Of a DNA stretch of 5,149 nt, positions 1-4,474 are shown piece by piece. The notes under the pieces were generated by a model. The model was not told the DNA's origin. It saw only the letters and a program-made list of their open reading frames with translations, and ran no database searches. Each line of letters opens with the position of its first letter. Positions within the stretch are counted from its first letter, which is position 1. The stretch is from Victivallales bacterium (GTDB taxonomy: Bacteria; Verrucomicrobiota; Lentisphaeria; Victivallales; JAUVCU01). The translations under genes were made by a program, and so were the position numbers. Location: NCBI GenBank assembly GCA_029934175.1, contig JAOZMT010000205.1:1-5149 (forward strand). The letters run 5' to 3'.

Positions 1-54
1 TCCACTTAAATGTCTATCACAATGTGGGCAATTAAATTTAAAATTTTCACTCAT
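1..54 (-). CDS. 5' end of a small zinc-ribbon-like protein (partial)
   Basis: Only the first 18 codons are present; the gene runs off the left edge. Read on the minus strand from the ATG at 54-52, the peptide is MSENFKFNCPHCDRHLSG. The Cys-Pro-His-Cys pair (residues 9-12) is typical of a zinc knuckle, and a short polar start followed by FKFNCPHC resembles small zinc-ribbon proteins in which a second CPxC pair follows. That second pair would lie outside the window. The start is supported by GGAG (minus strand, 65-62) seven bases upstream. The gene is divergent from the HEAT-repeat gene, with 167 bases between the two start codons. Coding status is quite likely from the ribosome binding site and the zinc motif. 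Function is not determined; a redox or metal-binding protein, or a zinc-ribbon domain on a larger membrane protein, are alternatives. Confidence 0.6.
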   Translation of the reverse strand, partial: MSENFKFNCPHCDRHLSG

Positions 55-60
55 TATTCA

Positions 61-68
61 TCTCCTTT
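61..68 (-). promoter_or_regulatory. Ribosome binding site of the minus-strand zinc-ribbon gene
   Basis: Read on the minus strand this is AAAGGAGA, seven bases from the GGAG core to the ATG at 54-52. It is the main evidence that the incomplete left-edge frame is a true gene start. Confidence 0.65.
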
Positions 69-74
69 AATGTT

Positions 75-80
75 ATTATA
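75..80 (-). promoter_or_regulatory. Possible -10 box for the minus-strand gene
   Basis: Minus-strand TATAAT lies about 20 bases upstream of the zinc-ribbon start codon. No convincing -35 hexamer is seen at 16-18 bases; the best is ATGTTA. In sequence this AT-rich a perfect -10 can arise by chance, so the call is tentative. Confidence 0.3.
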
Positions 81-165
81 ATTTAAATATTCAAAATTAA
101 CATAACTCTACATTCTTTATTTTTCAAATTTTTTTATAAAAAAAATCATTTTTTAAATAATATGG

Positions 166-194
166 TTGATTTTATCTTGTTTTAATGCTATATT
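166..194 (+). promoter_or_regulatory. Promoter of the HEAT-repeat gene, extended -10 type
   Basis: A -35 hexamer TTGATT (166-171) is followed after exactly 17 bases by a -10 hexamer TATATT (189-194). A TG one base upstream of the -10 (186-187) makes it an extended -10 promoter. Transcription would start near 201, about 20 bases before the ATG at 222, leaving room for the ribosome binding site. The A/T tracts at 120-160 upstream could act as an UP element. It is the best-matching sigma-70-type promoter in the window. Confidence 0.65.
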
Positions 195-210
195 AAAAAT
201 AATCGACAAA

Positions 211-216
211 AGGAGA
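211..216 (+). promoter_or_regulatory. Ribosome binding site of the HEAT-repeat gene
   Basis: AGGAGA lies five bases before the ATG at 222. Together with the promoter it fixes the start of the exported HEAT-repeat protein. Confidence 0.75.
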
Positions 217-221
217 ATAAA

Positions 222-1649
222 ATGAGATTTTTTTTACTATTAAACTTAATAATAATTTCTGCGAGTTATGCAGAAAATAAATTATCTATTTCTAAGACAG
301 TTGAACAAATAATTATAGATAGCAAGTCTAAAGATTGCATAGTTCGCAAGAAATCTGCAATGATTTTAGGTAAATATAATTCACAAATAGCAATGAAGGC
401 ATTAGTTAATTGCTTAAGTGATGAAAATGATATGGTTAGAAATGCAGCTCTTGTTTCTATAATGGAAAAAAATTACATTCCACAATATGCGAAAGAAAAT
501 ATTTTTTATTTACTTGTTGATTCAAATGTTCATACTAGACGCTTAGCATCATCCTCGCTTATGAAATTATATATTCCACAAATAAATAATCGTCCTAATC
601 TTTGTAAAATTATAAAAATGGCATTGTCTGATAAAGATGATATTGTTAGAGAAAATATGATTTCAAATATTAATTATATAAATTTCAATATCCCAAATAA
701 TATTTTAGAAAATGCTCTCAAAGATTCTAATGATAATATAAAAATCGTGGCTTTGAATAAAATTTTGAATTATAGAAATAAAAAAATATTACTAGACACA
801 ATGATTGAACTCTCAAAAAGTAAAAACATTATTATAAAAAAAACTTTGTTATCAAGTATGAGATTTTTAACAAAAACGAATAAATTTGAAGAAGTAATTC
901 AAACATTAATTAAAGATGATGATATTGGTATTAAAGCAGAAGCTATATCTTTGGCATTGTCAAAACAAATTCTTATAGATTTTGAAACTATTAAAGGTAT
1001 TTTATTATCTAAACAAATAGAAGAAAATTTAGGTGTAAAAATAATATCATATATTACTATAAGGAAAGATAACTTAATATTTTTTCAAAATCTTTTAAAA
1101 GATGAGCGAGTTAAGTATCGCAGTATTGTATTATCTAAAATAATTAATTCACGATATAGAAAAGAAATAGATATTTGGAGCTTTTTAAATGATGAATCTA
1201 TTGAAGTTAGAAAAGTTGCGAGTTATGCAATTTTGAAATATAATAGTAAGAAAAATATAGATGATTTATTTGATTTTATAAACAGTCCATATTCTGATGT
1301 TAGAGAATTTTTGGTAATCTATGCAACAAAGCAAGAACAAAGTGTTTGTGAAAGTTTATTATTAGAATTATTATTGGATGAAGACGAAAATGTAAGGCTT
1401 TTAGTTCTTTCAAGAATATACAACAAACAAATTAAGGACTGGTTAAATATTATCATATTAGCATTAGATGAAGATTCAGAACTTATATGTAAGCTAGTTG
1501 TTAAAATTTTATCTAAGCATTTTAAAGTTGCGACTTATGCAGAAAAAATAAGTATTGAAAAAGCTTTTAATATTTTTCTAGATAATCCTGCAAAATCACC
1601 ATATTTAAAAACTAAAATTCAAACGATTTTATTGTTAAAGAATAAATGA
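222..1649 (+). CDS. Exported HEAT-repeat protein
   Basis: A 475-residue protein. Residues 1-17 look like a Sec signal peptide: Arg at position 2, a hydrophobic core (FFLLLNLIIIS) and a likely signal peptidase I site after ASYA. The mature part is nearly all alpha-helical with HEAT/PBS-lyase-like units. Typical helix pairs carry D-x-x-x-x-V-R followed by Ala/Leu-rich helices, as at residues 66-80 (DENDMVRNAALVSIM), 137-147, 325-340 (DESIEVRKVASYAILKY), 356-364 and 385-397. Such solenoids are protein-protein scaffolds, so an envelope-side adaptor role is plausible, but partner and process cannot be read from sequence. Degenerate units at residues 165-290 keep the helical pattern. The gene carries three exact copies of a 13-base motif found elsewhere in the window; the first encodes the signal-peptide cleavage region. 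A divergent gene lies upstream and a regulator starts 71 bases downstream. Confidence 0.85.
   Translation: MRFFLLLNLIIISASYAENKLSISKTVEQIIIDSKSKDCIVRKKSAMILGKYNSQIAMKALVNCLSDENDMVRNAALVSIMEKNYIPQYAKENIFYLLVDSNVHTRRLASSSLMKLYIPQINNRPNLCKIIKMALSDKDDIVRENMISNINYINFNIPNNILENALKDSNDNIKIVALNKILNYRNKKILLDTMIELSKSKNIIIKKTLLSSMRFLTKTNKFEEVIQTLIKDDDIGIKAEAISLALSKQILIDFETIKGILLSKQIEENLGVKIISYITIRKDNLIFFQNLLKDERVKYRSIVLSKIINSRYRKEIDIWSFLNDESIEVRKVASYAILKYNSKKNIDDLFDFINSPYSDVREFLVIYATKQEQSVCESLLLELLLDEDENVRLLVLSRIYNKQIKDWLNIIILALDEDSELICKLVVKILSKHFKVATYAEKISIEKAFNIFLDNPAKSPYLKTKIQTILLLKNK
260..272 (+). repeat. TGCGANTTATGCA motif, copy A (N = G)
   Basis: Exact copy in the HEAT-repeat gene, encoding Ala-Ser-Tyr-Ala at the predicted signal-peptidase site. 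The flanks TTCTGC and GCAGAA (258-275) form a six-base inverted repeat around it. Confidence 0.75.
1217..1229 (+). repeat. TGCGANTTATGCA motif, copy B (N = G)
   Basis: Exact copy inside the HEAT-repeat gene, in the same codon phase as copy A. It encodes Ala-Ser-Tyr-Ala in a HEAT helix (residues 333-336). Confidence 0.75.
1529..1541 (+). repeat. TGCGANTTATGCA motif, copy C (N = C)
   Basis: Exact copy near the 3' end of the HEAT-repeat gene, in the same codon phase. It encodes Ala-Thr-Tyr-Ala (residues 437-440) and is followed by GAAAAA, as in copy E. Confidence 0.75.
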
Positions 1650-1653
1650 AATA

Positions 1654-1666
1654 TGCGAATTATGCA
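1654..1666 (+). repeat. TGCGANTTATGCA motif, copy D (N = A)
   Basis: Exact copy in non-coding DNA, four bases past the HEAT-repeat stop codon (TGA, 1647-1649). It is free of coding constraint, which shows that the conservation is at DNA level and not only a common peptide. Confidence 0.75.
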
Positions 1667-1684
1667 AAATAATATTACAAAAAC

Positions 1685-1713
1685 TTGCAAAATGCATCAA
1701 AATGTGTCATATT
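1685..1713 (+). promoter_or_regulatory. Possible promoter of the DeoR-family gene
   Basis: TTGCAA (1685-1690) and CATATT (1708-1713) are separated by exactly 17 bases, each matching four of six consensus positions. Initiation would fall about 6-8 bases after the -10, at or next to the ATG at 1721, which would make the transcript leaderless or nearly so. The absence of any Shine-Dalgarno sequence before 1721 agrees with this. Read-through from the HEAT-repeat gene is an alternative, since no strong terminator lies between. Confidence 0.35.
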
Positions 1714-1720
1714 GTTTGTT

Positions 1721-2494
1721 ATGAAACCGCAAAATAAAACAAAATTACTAGGAGAAGAACGAGAATCGTTTATTCTTGATGCTTTAGTTCATAGTGGAAA
1801 CGGAATTTGCGAACTAAGCAAATTACTGGAAGTGTCTGAAGCTACAGTTCGTAGAGACTTGCAATCATTAGAGAAGCAAGGAAAGGTTAAAAGAGTGCAT
1901 GGTGGTGCTGTTTTGGTTAAAAAATCAAATATCGAACCTTTATATACAGAAAAAGCTGCATTCAATTCACTTGAAAAAGCATACATCGCAAAATTATCAT
2001 TAGATTTAATTAATGATTCTGATACTATTTATTTAGATGGAGGAAGCACGGTTGTTCAATTAGCAAAACTATTAGATCAAAAAAACAATTTGACAATTAT
2101 CACAAATTCACTTGCAGCAATCGCAGAATTAGTAAAAACAGGGCATAGACTTATTTTCATAGGTGGAGAAGTCCGAAAAATAAGTAGAACTGTTGTTGGA
2201 ACTTTAACAAATGAAATTATTAAAAAATTAAAAATTGACAAAGCTTTTATGGGAACTTTAGGATTTACTATTGAAAATGGAATATCCACAACCGACACAA
2301 ATGAAGCTTTTACAAAAGAATTAGTTATGAAAAAAGCAAATGAAATTATTGTTTTAGCAGATAGTTCAAAATTAGGAATATCATCTGCTGTTTCAAGTGG
2401 AAAAATTAGTGATATAGATACTCTTGTTACAGATAAAGGAATATCTGCGACTTATGCAGAAAAGCTAGAAAATATAAGAATAATAACTGATTAA
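1721..2494 (+). CDS. DeoR/GlpR-family transcriptional repressor
   Basis: A 257-residue cytoplasmic regulator of the usual family length (about 250-260). Residues about 14-66 form the DeoR winged helix-turn-helix: ELSKLLEVSEATVRRDLQSL (31-50), then a wing ending VKRVHGGAV. The rest is the DeoRC sugar-phosphate-sensing domain, related to ribose-5-phosphate isomerase. It has the substrate-loop motif DGGST (107-111), TNS (128-130), GGE (148-150), the family stretch FMGTLGFTIENGIST (177-191) and LADSSKLG (212-219). Family members repress sugar or polyol operons and release DNA when a phosphorylated sugar binds; the effector here is unknown because no catabolic gene is adjacent. The ATG at 1721 was chosen over the in-frame TTG at 1685 because the extra 12 residues precede the domain and overlap a possible promoter. 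No Shine-Dalgarno is visible. The gene ends 15 bases before the AlbA_2 gene. Confidence 0.92.
   Translation: MKPQNKTKLLGEERESFILDALVHSGNGICELSKLLEVSEATVRRDLQSLEKQGKVKRVHGGAVLVKKSNIEPLYTEKAAFNSLEKAYIAKLSLDLINDSDTIYLDGGSTVVQLAKLLDQKNNLTIITNSLAAIAELVKTGHRLIFIGGEVRKISRTVVGTLTNEIIKKLKIDKAFMGTLGFTIENGISTTDTNEAFTKELVMKKANEIIVLADSSKLGISSAVSSGKISDIDTLVTDKGISATYAEKLENIRIITD
1979..1991 (-). repeat. Degenerate TGCGANTTATGCA-like site
   Basis: The minus strand reads TGCGATGTATGCT, two mismatches to the motif. It sits in the DeoR-family coding sequence. It may be a decayed copy or chance and is listed for completeness. Confidence 0.2.
2446..2458 (+). repeat. TGCGANTTATGCA motif, copy E (N = C)
   Basis: Exact copy at the 3' end of the DeoR-family gene, encoding Ala-Thr-Tyr-Ala (residues 243-246) in the same codon phase as copies A-C. 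Many DeoR-family proteins have a Tyr-x-Glu-type helix here, so the motif sits where the protein tolerates it. Confidence 0.75.
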
Positions 2495-2509
2495 TATTGG
2501 AATATAATT

Positions 2510-3979
2510 ATGGAAGATAAAATAAAACAAAAAGAAAGAGATATTGCTCTCATTGATGATTTGCTTATTAATGGAAGCGAAAATGGAATTGTAGAGTTTA
2601 AGTATAATAATGATAATCCTGAAATGATAGGTAAATTATGTTCTGCACTTTCAAATAAAGCTCGTGTTGATGAAAAAGATTTTGCTTATGTTATTTGGGG
2701 AATAGAAGATGATACAAAAAAGGTTGTTGGAACAACATTTAATCCAGAGACAAAGAAAAAAGGAAATCAAGTTTTTGTAATGTGGCTTTCTCAAATGTTA
2801 AATCCACATATTGTTTTTAGTTTTAGAAGAATTGAGCATCCAAAAGGTAAATTAGTTTTATTAGAAATTCCAGCAACACACACTGCTCCTGTAGAGTTTG
2901 ATAAGACTTCATATATCAGAATTAATAGTGCTACACCTCGTTTGGCTGAATACCCAGAACATTTCAAGCGATTAATTGATAATTTGCGAACATATATGTG
3001 GGAAAAAGCAATTGCAAAAGCCTATGTAACACCAGATGATGTTTTAAAACTTTTAGAATATCCTATTTATTTTAAACTTACAAATCAAAATTTACCAAGC
3101 AATAAACATAGAATATTAGAAATATTACAAGCCGATAATTTAATAAAAAGAGATGTTGCTGGACATTGGAATATTACAAACTTAGGTGCTATTTTATTTG
3201 CAGAAAATCTTGATAACTTTGATTCTTCATTAGCTCGCAAGGGGATTCGTTTTGTGAGTTATGCTGGAGATAATAGAGTGGCAACTGTAAAATTAAGAGT
3301 TGATGGTAAAAAAGGTTATGCAACTGCTTTTCAAGGTGTTGTAAATTATATTAATGATTTATTGCCTGTGAATGAGCATATTGGTGCTACTCAAAGAAAA
3401 ACAGAACTTATTTTCCCTGAATTAGCAATTCGAGAACTTATAGCAAACGCATTAATTCATCAAGATATGACAGTTAGTGGAGCTGGTCCGCTGGTAGAAT
3501 TGTTTGAAACAAGACTCGAAATAACAAACCCAGGTAAATCATTGGTTCAAGCTGATAGAATGATAGACTTACCACCTCGCTCAAGAAATGAAGCATTAGC
3601 TTCATTAATGAGAAGAATGGAAATGTGTGAAGAACAAGGCACTGGATTAGATAAGGTTGTGAATAGTATTGAAATTAATCAACTGCCTCCACCTAAATTT
3701 CAAGAAATGGATAATGTTATGCGTGTTATATTATTTGCTCCTCGTTCATTTGCTGAAATGAATGTATCGGAACGAATTAGAGCTTGTTATCAACATTCTA
3801 TTATGAAATATTTAGATGGAAATAAAATGAAAAATGCAAGCTTATGTGAGCGGTTTGGCATAGATAAAAAAAATGCTGCACAAGCTTCATTAGTTATTAA
3901 AAAAGCTTTGGATAAAGGTGTAATAAAAGTTGCAGACCCTGAGCATCCTCGTGGTGGTTATGAGCCTAATTGGGCATAA
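2510..3979 (+). CDS. Schlafen AlbA_2 DNA-binding protein with GHKL-type ATPase domain
   Basis: A 489-residue cytoplasmic protein. Residues about 22-155 match the AlbA_2 (Schlafen-like) fold: GIVEFKYNNDNPEMIGKLCSALSN (26-49), then FAYVIWGIEDDTKKVVGTTF (58-77) and YIRINSATPRLAEYPEH (135-151). Residues about 300-410 match the HATPase_c_4 domain seen in this architecture: N-box-like ELAIRELIANALIHQD (304-319), G-box-like EITNPG (337-342) and EQGTGLDKV (375-383). A winged-helix tail follows (about 420-489), ending PNWA. The family is usually annotated as a putative DNA-binding, ATP-binding transcriptional regulator and is often found in accessory regions, including near restriction-modification genes; its biochemical role is poorly defined. 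It follows the DeoR-family gene by 15 bases, so the two are probably co-transcribed. The ribosome binding site is weak (only TTGGAA about 9 bases upstream), suggesting coupling to upstream translation. Apparently full length. Confidence 0.88.
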   Translation: MEDKIKQKERDIALIDDLLINGSENGIVEFKYNNDNPEMIGKLCSALSNKARVDEKDFAYVIWGIEDDTKKVVGTTFNPETKKKGNQVFVMWLSQMLNPHIVFSFRRIEHPKGKLVLLEIPATHTAPVEFDKTSYIRINSATPRLAEYPEHFKRLIDNLRTYMWEKAIAKAYVTPDDVLKLLEYPIYFKLTNQNLPSNKHRILEILQADNLIKRDVAGHWNITNLGAILFAENLDNFDSSLARKGIRFVSYAGDNRVATVKLRVDGKKGYATAFQGVVNYINDLLPVNEHIGATQRKTELIFPELAIRELIANALIHQDMTVSGAGPLVELFETRLEITNPGKSLVQADRMIDLPPRSRNEALASLMRRMEMCEEQGTGLDKVVNSIEINQLPPPKFQEMDNVMRVILFAPRSFAEMNVSERIRACYQHSIMKYLDGNKMKNASLCERFGIDKKNAAQASLVIKKALDKGVIKVADPEHPRGGYEPNWA

Positions 3980-3986
3980 AATAAGT

Positions 3987-4006
3987 TTCTTGACTGGGTT
4001 TTGATT
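3987..4006 (+). repeat. 20-base repeat, copy 1
   Basis: TTCTTGACTGGGTTTTGATT, the reference copy, starts seven bases after the AlbA_2 stop codon. Internally it has two TTGAYT half-sites with five bases between them (11-base period). Confidence 0.75.
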
Positions 4007-4034
4007 ATGGAGGCATTTTTTGTGATTACGACTG

Positions 4035-4088
4035 TTTGAGTTGTATGGTAAAATATTGACTATAATATAGATATGACTCAAATTTTTT
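4035..4088 (+). other. Nested inverted repeat followed by a T-run, unit 1
   Basis: The outer arms TTTGAGT (4035-4041) and ACTCAAA (4076-4082) are perfectly complementary and followed by six T (4083-4088). The inner arms ATATT (4053-4057) and AATAT (4064-4068) close a six-base loop. It could be a weak intrinsic terminator for the DeoR-AlbA_2 operon or the fold of a small RNA. A perfect TATAAT (4061-4066) also lies in the inner hairpin. The equivalent block in unit 3 keeps this two-tier layout. Confidence 0.4.
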
Positions 4089-4106
4089 CTTGACTCTGTT
4101 TTGATT
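4087..4106 (+). repeat. 20-base repeat, copy 2
   Basis: TTCTTGACTCTGTTTTGATT differs from copy 1 at two positions in the middle and starts exactly 100 bases after it. Confidence 0.7.
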
Positions 4107-4110
4107 GGTG

Positions 4111-4128
4111 AAAAATTATATAATTTTT
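4111..4128. repeat. 18-base perfect A/T palindrome
   Basis: AAAAATTATATAATTTTT is perfectly self-complementary (nine-base arms, no loop). It lies just after repeat copy 2 and overlaps the next inverted repeat by two bases, so the two structures would compete. Confidence 0.5.
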
Positions 4129-4158
4129 TCAAAAATAAAAATTTTTGAAATATTTTTT
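4127..4158 (+). terminator. Possible AT-only hairpin terminator
   Basis: The arms TTTCAAAAAT (4127-4136) and ATTTTTGAAA (4141-4150) are perfectly complementary around a four-A loop. TATTTTTTT follows (4151-4158 and on). The shape is that of an intrinsic terminator, but the stem has only one G-C pair, so strength is doubtful. It is about 150 bases past the AlbA_2 stop and could end that transcript. Confidence 0.35.
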
Positions 4159-4194
4159 TATAAAATTATTTGATAATATTTGTTAAATTACAGT

Positions 4195-4214
4195 TTCTTG
4201 ACTGGGTTTTGACT
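4195..4214 (+). repeat. 20-base repeat, copy 3
   Basis: TTCTTGACTGGGTTTTGACT differs from copy 1 only at the next-to-last base and starts 108 bases after copy 2. Here both half-sites read TTGACT exactly, five bases apart. Confidence 0.75.
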
Positions 4215-4254
4215 GAGGCAGTGTTTTTCGTGAAATTGCTTGATTAGGATACTG

Positions 4255-4290
4255 TTTAAGTGTTTTATCATAAAACAAATATAACTCAAA
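4255..4290 (+). other. Nested inverted repeat, unit 3
   Basis: The outer arms TTTAAGT (4255-4261) and ACTCAAA (4284-4290) pair at six of seven positions. The inner arms TGTTTTA (4261-4267) and TAAAACA (4271-4277) pair perfectly around the loop TCA; the two structures share base 4261. The layout parallels the structure at 4035-4082, with the same ACTCAAA right arm 208 bases further on. It may be the fold of a small structured RNA. Confidence 0.4.
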
Positions 4291-4294
4291 AAAG

Positions 4295-4314
4295 TTCTTG
4301 ACTGGGTTTTGATT
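4295..4314 (+). repeat. 20-base repeat, copy 4
   Basis: TTCTTGACTGGGTTTTGATT is identical to copy 1 and starts exactly 100 bases after copy 3. No fifth close copy follows before the next gene, but a TTTGAGT block recurs at 4347-4353. Confidence 0.75.
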
Positions 4315-4347
4315 GAAAGCTAAAGGAAAGAATACTAATTTAGAGAT

Positions 4348-4376
4348 TTGAGTAATGTAATTTATTAAGTTAGAGT
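4348..4376 (+). promoter_or_regulatory. Weak promoter candidate for the DUF6398-like gene
   Basis: TTGAGT (4348-4353) and TAGAGT (4371-4376) are spaced 17 bases apart, each a four-of-six consensus match. It would give a leader of about 90 bases containing both motif copies at 4412 and 4442. The match is weak, and TTGAGT here may simply be the recurring block of the repeat array. Confidence 0.2.
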
Positions 4377-4411
4377 GAATTAAGTGTTGTTATTTTAAAA
4401 AAATTAAAAAT

Positions 4412-4424
4412 TGCACAATTCGCA
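4412..4424 (-). repeat. TGCGANTTATGCA motif, copy G (one mismatch)
   Basis: The minus strand reads TGCGAATTGTGCA, one mismatch (A to G). It lies exactly 30 bases upstream of copy F in the same orientation, ahead of the DUF6398-like gene. Confidence 0.55.
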
Positions 4425-4441
4425 TAAAAAAGTAAACTTTT

Positions 4442-4454
4442 TGCATAAATCGCA
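4442..4454 (-). repeat. TGCGANTTATGCA motif, copy F (N = T)
   Basis: The minus strand reads TGCGATTTATGCA, an exact match, ending 21 bases before the ATG at 4475. With copy G it flanks a seven-base inverted repeat, AAAAAGT-AA-ACTTTTT (4426-4441). Two in-phase sites about three helical turns apart before a start codon could be operators. Confidence 0.65.
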
Positions 4455-4462
4455 AAATAAAA

Positions 4463-4468
4463 AAGGAG
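4463..4468 (+). promoter_or_regulatory. Ribosome binding site of the DUF6398-like gene
   Basis: AAGGAG lies six bases before the ATG at 4475. It fixes the start, and the layout matches the sites before 222 and 5068. Confidence 0.75.
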
Positions 4469-4474
4469 AAAAAA

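Larger units (their letters stand above)
3980..4474. other. Non-coding repeat-bearing region, 495 bases
   Basis: No credible protein-coding frame is present; the longest frames are shadows that run into the AlbA_2 gene. The region holds four dispersed copies of TTCTTGACTGGGTTTTGATT at about 100-base steps. Between copies 1-2 and 3-4 are recurring blocks: GAGGCA, T-run plus GTGA, ACTGTTT-R-AGT and AT-R-ACTCAAA. Between copies 2-3 are A/T-only inverted repeats. Near the right end are two copies of the TGCGANTTATGCA-type motif just before the next gene. The regular layout suggests structured RNA genes, a regulatory array or a decayed mobile repeat. None matches an RNA family I recognise. Confidence 0.6.

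Noticed and set aside
1685..1720. TTG start at 1685 for the DeoR-family gene
   Set aside because: The added residues (MQNASKCVILFV) are not typical of the family, there is no ribosome binding site, and the stretch overlaps a candidate promoter. ATG at 1721 gives the usual length.
3254..3266. TGTGAGTTATGCT in the AlbA_2 gene as another motif copy
   Set aside because: It has two mismatches at otherwise invariant positions, and the encoded FVSYAG fits the ordinary protein family sequence.
3990..4018. Repeat TTGACT as a -35 promoter box
   Set aside because: Seventeen bases downstream of copy 1 is GCATTT, and I saw no convincing -10 after the repeats. A promoter reading of the repeat is not supported.
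3890..4132. 80-residue minus-strand reading frame over the AlbA_2 3' end and the repeat region
   Set aside because: It overlaps a well-supported gene, spans repeat copies and has no ribosome binding site or recognisable motif. It is a chance frame.
3985..4314. CRISPR array
   Set aside because: The repeats are about 20 bases with 80-88-base gaps, the gaps share sequence with one another, and no cas-like gene is visible. This does not fit a CRISPR layout.
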